Below the pieces are notes generated by a model. It saw only the letters and a list, made by a program, of their open reading frames with translations. It had not been told where the DNA came from and ran no database searches. 64,000 nucleotides of DNA from Gammaproteobacteria bacterium (GTDB taxonomy: Bacteria > Gemmatimonadota > Gemmatimonadetes > Longimicrobiales > Gaopeijiaceae): assembly GCA_009840525.1 (NCBI GenBank), contig VXNP01000035.1, positions 1-64,000 on the forward strand, written 5' to 3'. Both the position numbers and the translations under genes were made by a program. Shown here piece after piece: positions 1 to 9,308 of this stretch; within the stretch, counting starts at the first letter, position 1; each line of letters begins with the position of its first letter.

Positions 1-98
1 CCCCCCCCCCCCCCCCCCCCCCCCCTTTTTTTTTAAGTAACCCGCGACCCCCGAGATCTAACCGGTTACGAGCGTCGGCAGGGTCTGTTGTGTAATCC
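1..98. other. Low-complexity, probably chimeric contig end
   Basis: The window opens with a run of 25 C followed by 9 T and then unrelated sequence. The glmM reading frame is recognisable from about position 99, but just upstream it meets a stop (TAA at 93-95). The family-conserved Gly expected before the Gly-Glu-Gly-Asn-Gly-Gly motif is replaced by Ser at this point. I read the first ~98 bases as an assembly or library artefact rather than native sequence. No gene is called here. Confidence 0.7.
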
Positions 99-533
99 TC
101 AGGGGAAGGGAACGGCGGGGTGGTCGTGCCGGCGCTGCACCACACGCGGGATGCGCTGGTCGGCGCCGCGCTCGTGCTTCAGCATCTGCTCGACGAAGAG
201 ATGTCGCTGGCCGCCGCCATTGCCCGCTATCCGGCTTACCGCATCGTGAAGGAGAAGGTCGCCTTCCCCAGGGAGGCGCTGGAGGCCGCCTACGCCCGCC
301 TGCAGCAACGCTGGCCCGACGCTGGCCGGGACCGCACCGACGGGCTGCGGCTCACCTGGCCCGAACGCCGCGAGTGGCTGCATGTGCGGCCCTCCGGAAC
401 GGAGCCCGTGGTGCGGCTGATCGCAGAAGCGCGGGCGGGACCGCGGGCGCGGGCGCTCGTGAAGGAGGCGCGCGGCGAGCTGGCCCGGCTGGCGCGTTCC
501 CACCCGGATGCGCGCACGGTAGCTTCCCGATGA
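99..533 (+). CDS. glmM: Phosphoglucosamine mutase GlmM, C-terminal part only
   Basis: This is the 3' end of an alpha-D-phosphohexomutase, an enzyme that isomerises glucosamine-6-phosphate to glucosamine-1-phosphate for peptidoglycan precursors. Visible are the GEGNGG substrate-loop motif at the start of the surviving frame and the C-terminal phosphate-binding motif RPSGTEPVVR near residue 100 of the fragment. The family is usually about 450 residues, so roughly two thirds is missing off the contig end. A GTG at 120 could be called as a start, but homology continues upstream of it, so this is a truncated gene, not a short one. The next gene is glmS, which supplies GlcN-6-P, so GlmM is preferred over phosphomannomutase. 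The choice rests partly on that neighbour. Confidence 0.8.
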   Translation, partial: SGEGNGGVVVPALHHTRDALVGAALVLQHLLDEEMSLAAAIARYPAYRIVKEKVAFPREALEAAYARLQQRWPDAGRDRTDGLRLTWPERREWLHVRPSGTEPVVRLIAEARAGPRARALVKEARGELARLARSHPDARTVASR

Positions 534-595
534 CGCCTGCGCGGAGGCCGCCGGGCGGCTGCGGGCGTCCGGGCGACACCATCATCGACTAGGCA

Positions 596-2434
596 ATGTG
601 TGGAATAGTGGGATACGTGGGTCCGGGTGACGCGACCCCCGTGCTGCTCGAAGGCCTCCGGCGCCTCGAGTACCGCGGATACGACTCGGCCGGTCTCGCG
701 GTGGTCAACGGCGACGCCCGGCTGAGCGTGGTGAAGCGGGCGGGCAAGCTGGGGCAGGTGGAGGCGGTCATCGGCCGCGACCCGCTGGAGGGGAGCTGCG
801 GCATCGCCCATACGCGCTGGGCCACCCACGGGGCCCCGACCGAGCGCAACGCCCATCCGCATGTCAGTCAGGACGGCGGAGTGGCTCTCGTACACAATGG
901 CATCATCGAAAACGCAGGCCTGCTCAGGCGACAGCTCGAGGCGCGCGGGTACCGCTTCCGGAGCGATACCGACACCGAAGTCGTCGTGCACCTGGTCGAC
1001 CTATTTCTCAAGGAGGGATCCCTGTTGGAGGAAGCCCTCGCGCTTGCGCTGGAACGCGTCGAGGGCACCTACGGTATCGCGGCGATCTCCGCGCACGAGC
1101 CGGACAAACTGGTTGCGGCGCGCCGGGGGAGTCCGCTCCTGCTGGGGGTGGGGGCTTCGGGCCAGTACCTGGTGGGCTCCGACGCGGCCGCCGTGGTGGC
1201 CCAGACGCGCGACGTCGTCTACCTCGCGGACGGGGACTACGCGAAGCTCGAGCGCACCGGCTACCGGGTCTACCACCTAGGACGGGGCACGGTGCGCCGC
1301 TCCGTGCATCAGGTGACGTGGGACCTGTCCGCCATCGAGCGCGGCGGCTTCGAGCACTTCATGATGAAGGAGATCTTCGAGCAGCCGCGCAGCCTGCGCG
1401 ACGTGCTTCGGGGGCGGCTGCTGGAGGCCGACGGAATGGCTCGCCTGGGCGGGATCGAGCGGCACCGGGAGGAGCTGCTCTCGCTGGATCGCGTGGTCAT
1501 GACGGCGTGCGGAACCAGCTGGCACGCCGCGCTGATCGGTGAGTACATGCTCGAGGACCTCGCGCGCATACCCGTCGAGGTCGAGTACGCATCCGAGTTC
1601 CGCTACAAGAACCCGGTGCTGGACGAGCGCACCCTGGTGGTCGCGATCAGCCAGTCCGGAGAGACCGCCGACACGCTGGCCGCCTTGCGGGAAGCTCGCC
1701 GCAGGGGAGCCCGCACCATGGGCATCGTCAACGCGGTGGGCTCGTCCATCGCGCGCGAAACCGCCTTCGGCTGCCACCTGCACGCCGGACCGGAGGTCGG
1801 GGTGGCGTCCACCAAGGCCTTCACCAGCCAGCTCATGGTGCTCGCCCTGTTCGCCCTGTGGATGGGACGGCACCGGCAGATCTCGCTGCTGCGCGGGCGG
1901 CGCGTCGTGCAGGCCATGCAGGCCCTTCCGGGACAGGTGGAGGAGGTCCTGCAGCTGAACGATGCCATTCTGGAGCTGGCGCGCACCTACCAGGACGCGC
2001 CCAACTTCCTCTACCTGGGCCGCGGCTACCAGTTTCCGGTGGCGCTGGAGGGGGCGCTCAAGCTCAAGGAGGTCAGCTACATTCACGCCGAAGGCTATCC
2101 CGCGGCGGAGATGAAGCACGGGCCGATCGCCCTGATCGACGAGGCCATGCCGGTCGTGATCCTGGCTCCGAGCGACCCCGTTTATCCGAAGGTCGTCTCC
2201 AACATCGAGGAGGTGAAGGCGAGGAGCGCGCGCGTGATCGCCGTGGTCAGCGAAGGCAACTCGGAACTCGAGGACAAGGTGGATCACGTCATCCGCGTCC
2301 CCGACACGCTGCCCTTCCTGCGCCCCGTGCTCACGACGGTGCCGCTTCAACTGCTCGCCTACCACATCGCCGTCCTGCGGGGCTGCGACGTGGACCAGCC
2401 CCGCAACCTGGCCAAGTCGGTCACGGTCGAGTGA
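596..2434 (+). CDS. glmS: Glutamine--fructose-6-phosphate aminotransferase (isomerizing)
   Basis: GlmS makes glucosamine-6-phosphate from fructose-6-phosphate and glutamine, the entry step of UDP-GlcNAc synthesis in the cytoplasm. The 612-residue protein begins MCGIVGYVG, so the catalytic Cys becomes N-terminal after Met removal. Residues 2 to about 220 form the class II glutaminase domain, with HTRWATHG visible. Two SIS sugar-isomerase domains follow, at about 290-425 and 460-595 ([19 protein letters not shown]). The C-terminus ends in [11 protein letters not shown], typical of complete GlmS. It lies 62 bp after glmM, giving two consecutive pathway steps. No glmS ribozyme-like leader was recognised in that short gap. 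Confidence 0.97.
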   Translation: MCGIVGYVGPGDATPVLLEGLRRLEYRGYDSAGLAVVNGDARLSVVKRAGKLGQVEAVIGRDPLEGSCGIAHTRWATHGAPTERNAHPHVSQDGGVALVHNGIIENAGLLRRQLEARGYRFRSDTDTEVVVHLVDLFLKEGSLLEEALALALERVEGTYGIAAISAHEPDKLVAARRGSPLLLGVGASGQYLVGSDAAAVVAQTRDVVYLADGDYAKLERTGYRVYHLGRGTVRRSVHQVTWDLSAIERGGFEHFMMKEIFEQPRSLRDVLRGRLLEADGMARLGGIERHREELLSLDRVVMTACGTSWHAALIGEYMLEDLARIPVEVEYASEFRYKNPVLDERTLVVAISQSGETADTLAALREARRRGARTMGIVNAVGSSIARETAFGCHLHAGPEVGVASTKAFTSQLMVLALFALWMGRHRQISLLRGRRVVQAMQALPGQVEEVLQLNDAILELARTYQDAPNFLYLGRGYQFPVALEGALKLKEVSYIHAEGYPAAEMKHGPIALIDEAMPVVILAPSDPVYPKVVSNIEEVKARSARVIAVVSEGNSELEDKVDHVIRVPDTLPFLRPVLTTVPLQLLAYHIAVLRGCDVDQPRNLAKSVTVE

Positions 2435-2495
2435 TGATCCGGGCGCGGGAACGGGGGGTCACGCCCGCCGACGCGGACGGCGCGAGAGGCGCGAG

Positions 2496-2936
2496 GTGAG
2501 GATCGTCCTCCAGCGCGTGGCGCGCGCCTCGGTGACCGTCGACGGTTCGGTGGTGGGCCGCATCGACGGCGGGCTCCTGCTGCTCGTCGGGTTTACCCGC
2601 GAGGACCGCGCGGACGCGCTCGAGTGGATGGCGAACAAGGTGCTGGGGCTGCGCGTCTTCAACGATGCGCAGGGCAGGATGAACCTGTCGCTCCGGGATG
2701 TCTCCGGCGACGTTCTGGTCGTGAGCCAGTTCACGCTGTACGGCGACACCCGCAAGGGACGCCGGCCGAGCTTCATACGGGCCGCGGGTCCCGATGTGGC
2801 CGTGCCTCTCTACGAGGATTTCGTGGCGCTCTTGCGGGAGAAGGCTCCGGGTCGGGTCGAGACCGGCGTGTTCGGCGCCATGATGGATGTTGAACTCGTA
2901 AACGATGGCCCCGTCACGCTGGTGCTGGAACGATGA
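2496..2936 (+). CDS. dtd: D-aminoacyl-tRNA deacylase
   Basis: Dtd hydrolyses D-amino acids wrongly attached to tRNA and is a cytosolic proofreading enzyme. The 146-residue product has the family length. It carries the N-terminal [16 protein letters not shown] block, the active-site segment [17 protein letters not shown] near residues 76-92, and the C-terminal NDGPVT with the Gly-Pro motif that discriminates against L-amino acids. The start is GTG at 2496, directly after a GAGAGGCGAGGT stretch. The stop overlaps the maf start by four bases (ATGA), so translation is probably coupled. Confidence 0.95.
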   Translation: MRIVLQRVARASVTVDGSVVGRIDGGLLLLVGFTREDRADALEWMANKVLGLRVFNDAQGRMNLSLRDVSGDVLVVSQFTLYGDTRKGRRPSFIRAAGPDVAVPLYEDFVALLREKAPGRVETGVFGAMMDVELVNDGPVTLVLER

Positions 2937-3592
2937 CCGGCGGGCCGGCGGATGGGCGGGGCCCCGGCCTCGTGCTCGCGTCCCGGTCGCCACGGCGGGC
3001 GGACCTGCTCACCATGCTGGGCATCCCCTTCGAGATCGATCCCGCCGATATCCCCGAGGAGGTTCTCCCCGGGGAGGACCCCGTCACCCATACCCGGCGT
3101 CTGGCCGAGGGGAAGGCGCGTGCGGTGGCGGCGCGCCGGCCGGGGAGACTCGTGCTGGGGGGCGACACGGTGGTGGTGCGGGACGGGACCATCCTGGGAA
3201 AGCCAAGGGACGCCGATGACGCGGTCGCGATGCTGCTGAGCCTGGCGGGCCGGGCCCACCAGGTGGTCAGCGCGCTGGCGCTGGCCGAGCCCGACGGGTG
3301 CGTGCACGCCGGCGTCTCCCGAACCAAGGTGTGGCTGCGGTCCTTCGGCGACGAGGAGGCTCGAGCCTACGTAGCCACCGGGGAACCGATGGACAAGGCG
3401 GGAGCCTATGCCATACAGGGCGCCGGCGCGGTGCTGGTCGAGTCGCTGGAAGGCGACTACTTCACGGTGGTGGGGCTGCCCGTGCCGCTGCTCGTGGGCC
3501 TGCTGGGCGCCGCCGGCATCCCCTACGGGTTCGGTGACAGGGCAACGGCATCGTCAGGGGACGTGAGAGCGGGAACCGGAGCGCAGTCGTGA
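2933..3592 (+). CDS. maf: Maf family nucleoside triphosphate pyrophosphatase
   Basis: Maf proteins hydrolyse non-canonical or pyrimidine NTPs to monophosphates, cleaning the nucleotide pool. Visible signatures are [12 protein letters not shown] near the N-terminus (the SxSPRR motif), [16 protein letters not shown] in the middle, and the C-terminal [18 protein letters not shown]. The protein is 219 residues, slightly longer than usual because of a loose C-terminal tail of about 20 residues. It overlaps dtd by four bases and glpK by four bases. Whether it is the dTTP/UTPase (YhdE) or the m7GTP (YceF) type cannot be settled from these motifs. Confidence 0.93.
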   Translation: MTGGPADGRGPGLVLASRSPRRADLLTMLGIPFEIDPADIPEEVLPGEDPVTHTRRLAEGKARAVAARRPGRLVLGGDTVVVRDGTILGKPRDADDAVAMLLSLAGRAHQVVSALALAEPDGCVHAGVSRTKVWLRSFGDEEARAYVATGEPMDKAGAYAIQGAGAVLVESLEGDYFTVVGLPVPLLVGLLGAAGIPYGFGDRATASSGDVRAGTGAQS

Positions 3593-5094
3593 GCAGACGA
3601 CCTGCGGTGCTCGCGCTCGACCAGGGCACGACCGGGTCGACCGCCCTGGTGGTGGCGAGCGACGGACGAATCCTGGGACGCGGCTACTCGGAGTTCACCC
3701 AGCACTTCCCCCGGCCGGGCCGGGTCGAGCACGACGCCGAGGAGATCTGGCGGGTGACCCGGCGGGTCGCGCGCGCAGCGCTGGACGACGCCGGGGGACA
3801 GGTGCGGCTCGAGGCCATCGGCATTGCGAACCAGCGCGAGACGGTGGTGCTGTGGGACCGCGCCTCGCTCAAGCCGGTGTGCCGGGCCATCGTCTGGCAG
3901 GACCGCCGTACCGCGTCGATCTGCGCGGAGCTGCGCCGCGGCGGCCACGAGTCCGAGGTGCGCCGGCGCACGGGGCTGGTTCTGGACCCCTACTTCTCGG
4001 GCACCAAGCTGACCTGGCTCCTTCGCGAGCGCCCGGAGCTGCGCGCGGCAGCGGAATCAGGCGACCTGGCCGCGGGCACCATCGACGCCTGGCTGGTGGC
4101 TCGGCTGACGGGCGGTGCGGTGCACGCCACAGACCACACCAACGCCTCGCGCACCCTCCTCTACAACCTGCACCGCAAGGCCTGGGACCCGTCGCTCGCC
4201 GACCTGCTCGAAGTCCCGGCGGGCATCCTGCCCGAGGTGCGCTCCAGCTCCGGCGATTTCGGGATCGCGCGCGGCGAGCACATGGGGATGGAAGTCCCGG
4301 TTGCGGGCGTGGTCGGAGACCAGCAGGCGGCCCTCTTCGGACAGGGCTGCGTCCGGGCGGGCCGGGCCAAGGTGACGTACGGCACCGGGGCCTTTCTGCT
4401 GCTGCACACCGGCCAGGAAGTGGTGACTTCGGAGAACGGGCTGCTCACCACGCTGGCCTGCGACGCGCGCGGCGGCCCGGCGTACGCCCTGGAGGGCTCG
4501 ATCTTTTCGGCGGGCGCGTCCGTGCAGTGGCTGCGCGACGGCCTGGGCATCCTCGACCACGCGTCCGAGTCGGAGGCGCGCGCCCGCGAGGTGGCCGACA
4601 ACGCCGGAGTCTACTTCGTGCCCGCGTTCGTGGGGTTGGGCGCGCCGCACTGGATCCCCGAGGCGCGTGGCACGCTGGTGGGCATTACGCGCGGGACCAC
4701 CGCATCGCACCTGGCGCGGGCGGCGCTCGAGTCGATGGCGTACGGCACGGCCGACGTCATCCGCGCCATGGAGGAGGACGCCGGGCTGGCCACCGGGGAG
4801 CTGCGCGCCGACGGCGGGGCCGCGCGCAACCGCTGGCTGATGCAGTTCCAGGCGGACGTGCTGGGCGTGCCCGTGCGCCGCGCCCCCCGGGTGGAGACCA
4901 CCGCGCTCGGAGCCGCCGGGCTGGCGGGGATCGCAGCTGGAATCTGGCCGGACGGCGAGGCGTTCGCGGCATCCTCCGGAGACCCCGAGATCTACTCGCC
5001 CGCGATGGGCTCCGAGGAACGCGATGCGCTCATCGCCGGGTGGGAGAGGGCGGTCGCGGCCGCGCGCAGCTGGGCGGCGGCGGCCCCTTTTTAG
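3589..5094 (+). CDS. glpK: Glycerol kinase
   Basis: GlpK phosphorylates glycerol to sn-glycerol-3-phosphate, feeding lipid synthesis and glycerol use. The 501-residue FGGY kinase begins with ALDQGTTGSTALVV (ATP/phosphate loop). It has GIANQRETVVLWDR and AIVWQDRRT for glycerol binding, FSGTKLTWLL, and the C-terminal half with VTYGTGAFLLLHTG and ADGGAARNRWLMQ. Length and motifs are normal. GTG at 3589 overlaps the maf stop by four bases. No glpF or glpD is adjacent, so this kinase is uncoupled from a classical glp operon here. Confidence 0.96.
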   Translation: MSRRPAVLALDQGTTGSTALVVASDGRILGRGYSEFTQHFPRPGRVEHDAEEIWRVTRRVARAALDDAGGQVRLEAIGIANQRETVVLWDRASLKPVCRAIVWQDRRTASICAELRRGGHESEVRRRTGLVLDPYFSGTKLTWLLRERPELRAAAESGDLAAGTIDAWLVARLTGGAVHATDHTNASRTLLYNLHRKAWDPSLADLLEVPAGILPEVRSSSGDFGIARGEHMGMEVPVAGVVGDQQAALFGQGCVRAGRAKVTYGTGAFLLLHTGQEVVTSENGLLTTLACDARGGPAYALEGSIFSAGASVQWLRDGLGILDHASESEARAREVADNAGVYFVPAFVGLGAPHWIPEARGTLVGITRGTTASHLARAALESMAYGTADVIRAMEEDAGLATGELRADGGAARNRWLMQFQADVLGVPVRRAPRVETTALGAAGLAGIAAGIWPDGEAFAASSGDPEIYSPAMGSEERDALIAGWERAVAAARSWAAAAPF

Positions 5095-5144
5095 CCAGAT
5101 CCTCGAGCGTCGAGACCAAGGACTAGTGGGGCAGGAGTCTTCTC

Positions 5145-5173
5145 TTGACAGGTTCCAGAAGGCACCCTATCCT
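5145..5173 (+). promoter_or_regulatory. Sigma-70-type promoter for the small secreted peptide gene
   Basis: TTGACA at 5145-5150 is followed by a 17-base spacer and TATCCT at 5168-5173. This is a near-consensus housekeeping promoter in an otherwise GC-rich genome. It lies about 70 bases upstream of the ATG at 5244, leaving a short leader that ends in an AGGAGG ribosome site. Confidence 0.75.
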
Positions 5174-5243
5174 ACCGTCGCAAACGCATCACCCAACGCG
5201 AGATGCCCTCGCTTGGGACACGGCACCTTATCAGGAGGCAGAG

Positions 5244-5525
5244 ATGACCACCCGTCGGAACTCCAAGCTCAGTCTAATCATCATGGTGTTCCTGTTCACA
5301 GCGATCGCCGCAACCCACGGTGAAGCAGCGCCCGTTGGCACTGCCTTCGCTCAGGTAAATGGGCACCACCACGGTGGCCAGTGTCCTGATGATACTGTGG
5401 ACGGATGCGCAGGAATGGCAGCCGGTGTTGAAAATCACCTCGGGGACCAGGGGATGGAAGACGATCTGGCTCATTACTTCGCAGACTGGGCTTTCAACGA
5501 ATGCATTGACCACCACTGCGGGTAA
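5244..5525 (+). CDS. Small secreted Cys/His-rich protein of unknown function
   Basis: I do not recognise a family. The ATG at 5244 is chosen because AGGAGG sits at 5233-5238, six bases upstream; a longer in-frame reading from 5145 would begin inside the promoter. The 93-residue product starts with a typical signal peptide: a basic MTTRRNSK n-region, a hydrophobic core, then a small-residue cleavage region near residue 30. The mature part of about 60 residues contains four Cys, an HHH cluster, many acidic residues and ends NECIDHHCG. This could mean metal binding or disulfides. A beta-propeller gene follows 71 bp later. Small secreted peptides beside 6-bladed propeller genes (NVEALA-type) are known in Bacteroidota, so an analogous pairing is possible but unproven. 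Confidence 0.7.
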   Translation: MTTRRNSKLSLIIMVFLFTAIAATHGEAAPVGTAFAQVNGHHHGGQCPDDTVDGCAGMAAGVENHLGDQGMEDDLAHYFADWAFNECIDHHCG

Positions 5526-5596
5526 TGAAGCGGTGGTTTAGGCGGCTGACACCTTTCCCCCGCGGAAGGCCGGGTTCCTGAGTGGAGGTTTGAAGT

Positions 5597-6709
5597 TTGT
5601 TACGGAAGCGCTCGACACCAAGGATACGTTCAATCATCGCTTCTGCGTTGATTGTCAAGTTTATCCTTGTCGCTTCGTGCGTACAAGCGAGCCGTGACGA
5701 TGTTCTGACCTTGACCCCGGCTGCTATTTCTAATGTCCCGTTCACCCTCAATCGTGATATCGCATTGACAAGCGACGGCTCTGTGTGCGTGATCAATTCC
5801 TTTGAGTTCCAAGTTTTCTGCACCGATCAATCTGGCAATCGGACGAGTTCTCTTGGTCGAAGGGGTGCGGGCCCTGGCGAGTTTCTACATCCCGGACGGC
5901 TCCTCCGGGGACCAAATGACACCATGGGAGTAGTTGACTTTCGTTTGAATAAAATGTCCATATTCCAACTCTCCGGCGAGTTGGTTTCTGAGGTTGGACT
6001 TCCTGGAACAATGTTCTCCCCATCTGTAACGTCTTTCGATTCATCGGTAATGGGTACTGCAATGATGCAGGTTGCCACAGATGGGCCAGAAACCCAAGCT
6101 ACCCATATGGAATTGATTGTGGCATCTGGAGAGATCGCGTGGAAGCGGATTTATCGCGCAGATCTCGTAGACTCCGGTTGTCAGCAGTCGCCACTTATCG
6201 ACGGGTTAGTTAATGGGGTGTACTCTCCCACAGGTCAATTGGTTTTCTTCGTGTGTGATGGTCAGATGCTGTCTTTTTTGGGGCGAGATGCCCTTCCCGA
6301 CACGTTGCTCGACGCTCCTACCTATACAGCTGAGCTTCCTAATAATCGGGATTTAGAGAGTTATCGAGAGAGCTTGCGAACGACGATGAGAGCTTATGCC
6401 GGCGTTCAAGTTCGAGTGGACGCATACGGACGACGAGCGAAGCCGTATAGTCGAGGGGCGATGTTCGATGAGGTAGGAAGACTATGGGTATTGACAACTA
6501 AAGACCAAGATCTGTTCTCTTACTTGGACATCTATGAGAATGGACAAGTACATGCGGGCACTATTCGAGTTCCTGATAGAGTCGTGGGGTTTGATATTAT
6601 TGACACTACTTTAGTTGCTCTGCTCGATTGGCCTGTAGGATCCGACGATGTCGACCTTCTACAGGAAGTAAACTGGTACGACATAACTGATTTAGGTCTA
6701 GAGTGGTGA
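5597..6709 (+). CDS. Secreted 6-bladed beta-propeller (NHL-like) protein
   Basis: The 370-residue product has an N-terminal signal sequence (basic start, then hydrophobic ALIVKFILVASC, possibly a lipoprotein-type Cys). Propeller blades follow, with the recurring phrase 'SLGRRGAGPGEF' near residue 90, typical of NHL/6-bladed propellers. The start is TTG at 5597, preceded by GGAGG at 5584-5588. Base composition and codon use are clearly more AT-rich than the flanking ccm and glp genes (many TTA, ATA and AAT codons), suggesting recent acquisition. Function is probably extracytoplasmic binding; no catalytic motif is visible. It is a distant relative of the propeller at 55439-56773. Confidence 0.75.
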   Translation: MLRKRSTPRIRSIIASALIVKFILVASCVQASRDDVLTLTPAAISNVPFTLNRDIALTSDGSVCVINSFEFQVFCTDQSGNRTSSLGRRGAGPGEFLHPGRLLRGPNDTMGVVDFRLNKMSIFQLSGELVSEVGLPGTMFSPSVTSFDSSVMGTAMMQVATDGPETQATHMELIVASGEIAWKRIYRADLVDSGCQQSPLIDGLVNGVYSPTGQLVFFVCDGQMLSFLGRDALPDTLLDAPTYTAELPNNRDLESYRESLRTTMRAYAGVQVRVDAYGRRAKPYSRGAMFDEVGRLWVLTTKDQDLFSYLDIYENGQVHAGTIRVPDRVVGFDIIDTTLVALLDWPVGSDDVDLLQEVNWYDITDLGLEW

Positions 6710-6783
6710 CGGTCAGGTTCCTTTCGGAGCAATCCTATTGGGTTACTTGGGCGAAGCTTCGGACAGGATAGGAGAGAAGGAAC

Positions 6784-7215
6784 ATGGGGGGCGAAACGAG
6801 AAGGAACAGCCGCTTCTATATCGGTCTGGTCGGCGTCGCGATGGTCGTGACGTTCCTCATCTGGACGGGTTTCGACAAGGCGATGGTCTACTACCTGACC
6901 CCGGTCGAACTCATGGCGAAGGCAGCGGAGGACGACACCTTCCACGACATCGGCGTGAAGGTCAGCGGCCGGGTGGTCAAGGGGAGCTACCAGGCCGAGG
7001 GCGCGTTCGAGCACTACTTCTCGGTGGTGGATTTGACACGCGAGGACGCGAGCTTCCGGGTGGAGTACCGTGATATCCTCCCGGACACCTTCAGCGACGA
7101 GACCGAAGTTGTCATCGAAGGACGCTTCCGGCGCGACGGGGTCTTCGAGGCCACGACCGTGCTGACCAAGTGTGGCAGCCGCTACGAGGCGATGCCGGAA
7201 GAGATGGCCGGATGA
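6784..7215 (+). CDS. ccmE: Cytochrome c maturation haem chaperone CcmE, CxxxY type
   Basis: CcmE carries haem covalently in the periplasm and hands it to CcmF. The 143-residue protein has one N-terminal membrane anchor (residues ~11-28) and the OB-fold core ending VVIEGRFRRDGVFEATTVLTK. The haem-attaching residue, normally His in HxxxY, is Cys here: the motif reads CGSRY. Cys-type CcmE (System I*) is described in some sulfate reducers and archaea that also lack CcmH, and no ccmH is seen in this cluster. GGAGAGAAGGA precedes the ATG. The stop overlaps the ccmF start by four bases. Confidence 0.93.
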   Translation: MGGETRRNSRFYIGLVGVAMVVTFLIWTGFDKAMVYYLTPVELMAKAAEDDTFHDIGVKVSGRVVKGSYQAEGAFEHYFSVVDLTREDASFRVEYRDILPDTFSDETEVVIEGRFRRDGVFEATTVLTKCGSRYEAMPEEMAG

Positions 7216-9251
7216 TCCTGCTCGGAGAGTTCGCCCTCTGGGTGGCTCTGCCGGTCTCGATCTGGGGCATCGTGCTCGCCTTCGTGGGCGGGCACCGGAA
7301 GCGCGGCGATCTGGTTCTCTCGGCCGAGCGCTCGGTCTACGCCGTCTTCTTCCTGCTCTGCCTCACCTCGCTGGGCATAATCCTGGCGTTTGTCGGAGAG
7401 CACTACGAGTACCGGTACGTCTGGGGGTACTCGAGCCGGGAGCTGGAAACCTACTTCAAGGTGACCGGGCTCTGGGCCGGTCAGCGGGGATCGCTGGTCT
7501 TCTGGGTGCTGCTGCTCGCCCTCTTCTCAAGCATCGCCGTCTTCCAGAACCGCCGCAGGAACCGCGAGTTCATGCCCTCGGTGGTGGGCGTCCTGCTCAC
7601 GATCACGGCGTTTTTCCTCGGCGTGCTCCTCTTCGCCGACGTGAATCCCTTCGAGAGGCTGCCGTTCCCCATGCCCAACGGGCAGGGGCTGAACCCGCAG
7701 CTCCAGAACTACTGGATGACCATCCATCCCCCCACGCTCTACCTGGGGTTCACCTCCTTCTCGGTGCCCTTCGCCTTCGGCGTCGCCGCGCTCATCACCG
7801 GCAAGACCGACTCCCGCTGGCTGGTGGTGACCCGGCGCTGGACCCTGCTGAGCTGGTTCTTCCTGACCAACGGCATCATCTTCGGCATGCGCTGGGCCTA
7901 CGAGGAACTGGGCTGGGGCGGATACTGGTTCTGGGACCCGGTCGAGAACGCCTCCCTGCTTCCCTGGCTTACCGCGACGGCATTCCTCCACTCCGTGATG
8001 ATCCAGGAGCACCGGGGAATGCTGAAGATGTGGAACCTGTCGCTGGTTTCGCTGACCTTCCTGCTCACCATCTTCGCGACCTTCCTGACGCGTTCCGGGC
8101 TCATCGAGTCGGTTCACTCCTTCGCCCAGAACACGCGCATCGCCTACATCTTCCTGGCCTTCCTGGGCGCTGCCACGATGGCGTGCCTGCTGCTCATTCT
8201 GTGGCGCAAGGACGATCTGCGCGCGGAACGCACGATCGAGTCGTTCCTTTCGCGCGAATCCGCCTTCCTGATGAACAACCTGATCCTGCTGGGGTCGGCG
8301 TTCGCGGTGCTCTGGGGTACGCTCTTCCCGCTGATCTCCGAGGGCGTGGCGGGGACCAAGGTGGCCGTGGGGCCGGCGTTCTTCAACCGCGTCAACATCC
8401 CGATCGGGCTGGTGCTCCTGGCCCTGACCGGGATCGGGCCGGTCATCGCCTGGCGGAAGGCGACGCGCCGCAACCTGGAGCGCAACTTCGTGTCGCCGCT
8501 GCTGATGGCGGCAGCCGTCGTCGCCGGGCTCATGATCGCCGGCATGCGCGGGTTTTATGCCCTCGCGACCTTCGCGATCTGCGGCTTCGTGCTCACCATC
8601 CTGGTGAACGAGTTCTGGAAGGGCACCCGGGCGCGGGCGCGCATCGAAGGCGAGGGGCTGGGCAGGGCCTTCCTGCACCTGATCGCGCGCAACCGCCGGC
8701 GCTGGGGCGGCTACATCGTGCACGTGGGCATCGTGCTCATGTTCGCCGGGTTCGCGGGAGCCTCGTTTCACACCGAGACCGACCAGAGCGTCGAGCCCGG
8801 CGACCAGATCCGTGCGGCCTCCCCCTACGGCCACGAGTACGTGCTGACCTACCAGGGCCTGTCTTCGTCGCGCACGCCCAACATGTGGCAGTGGGTGGCG
8901 CTCTTGGACGTGTCCCGGGACGGCCGCCGGCTCGGCACCATCACGGCCGAGCAGCGCATCTACTCAACCGCGGACCAGCCGATCCGGGAGGTGGGCATCC
9001 GCTCGACCCCGCTCGAAGACGTGTACGTCATCCTCGCGGGGGTCGAGGACTTCGAGGGCGCCGTTCTGAACGAGTCTTCGGCCCAGGGCGCGGTCTTCCA
9101 GGTGCTGGTGCGGCCCCTGGTGGGCTGGCTCTGGTACGGCGGGCTGGTCATTACCCTGGGGTCGCTGATCGCCCTCTGGCCCGGCGCGGGCGGACCGGCC
9201 CGGCGCAAGGTCCAGGCCACGCCCGCGAGCGCCCGGCTCGCGAAGGTCTGA
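7212..9251 (+). CDS. ccmF: Cytochrome c haem lyase CcmF
   Basis: CcmF is the polytopic inner-membrane subunit that attaches haem to apocytochromes c. The product is about 679 residues with more than a dozen hydrophobic segments. It has the periplasmic WWD haem-handling motif GWGGYWFWDPVENASLLPW near residues 236-254 and conserved His residues in flanking loops (for example MTIHPPTLYLGF). The ATG at 7212 is preferred over an upstream in-frame start at 7170 because it overlaps the ccmE stop (ATGA) and places a membrane segment at the N-terminus. Next is a gap of 57 bp and then a CcmI-like protein. Confidence 0.95.
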   Translation: MILLGEFALWVALPVSIWGIVLAFVGGHRKRGDLVLSAERSVYAVFFLLCLTSLGIILAFVGEHYEYRYVWGYSSRELETYFKVTGLWAGQRGSLVFWVLLLALFSSIAVFQNRRRNREFMPSVVGVLLTITAFFLGVLLFADVNPFERLPFPMPNGQGLNPQLQNYWMTIHPPTLYLGFTSFSVPFAFGVAALITGKTDSRWLVVTRRWTLLSWFFLTNGIIFGMRWAYEELGWGGYWFWDPVENASLLPWLTATAFLHSVMIQEHRGMLKMWNLSLVSLTFLLTIFATFLTRSGLIESVHSFAQNTRIAYIFLAFLGAATMACLLLILWRKDDLRAERTIESFLSRESAFLMNNLILLGSAFAVLWGTLFPLISEGVAGTKVAVGPAFFNRVNIPIGLVLLALTGIGPVIAWRKATRRNLERNFVSPLLMAAAVVAGLMIAGMRGFYALATFAICGFVLTILVNEFWKGTRARARIEGEGLGRAFLHLIARNRRRWGGYIVHVGIVLMFAGFAGASFHTETDQSVEPGDQIRAASPYGHEYVLTYQGLSSSRTPNMWQWVALLDVSRDGRRLGTITAEQRIYSTADQPIREVGIRSTPLEDVYVILAGVEDFEGAVLNESSAQGAVFQVLVRPLVGWLWYGGLVITLGSLIALWPGAGGPARRKVQATPASARLAKV

Positions 9252-9308
9252 CCCGGGCTGGCGTTCCGTCCGGTTCCTGCCGCTGGCTCCGCCGCCGCAT
9301 AGCGCCTG

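Noticed and set aside
5145-5243. Upstream in-frame extension of the small secreted peptide
   Set aside because: It would start within the -35 box and lacks a ribosome site; the AGGAGG-ATG at 5244 fits better.
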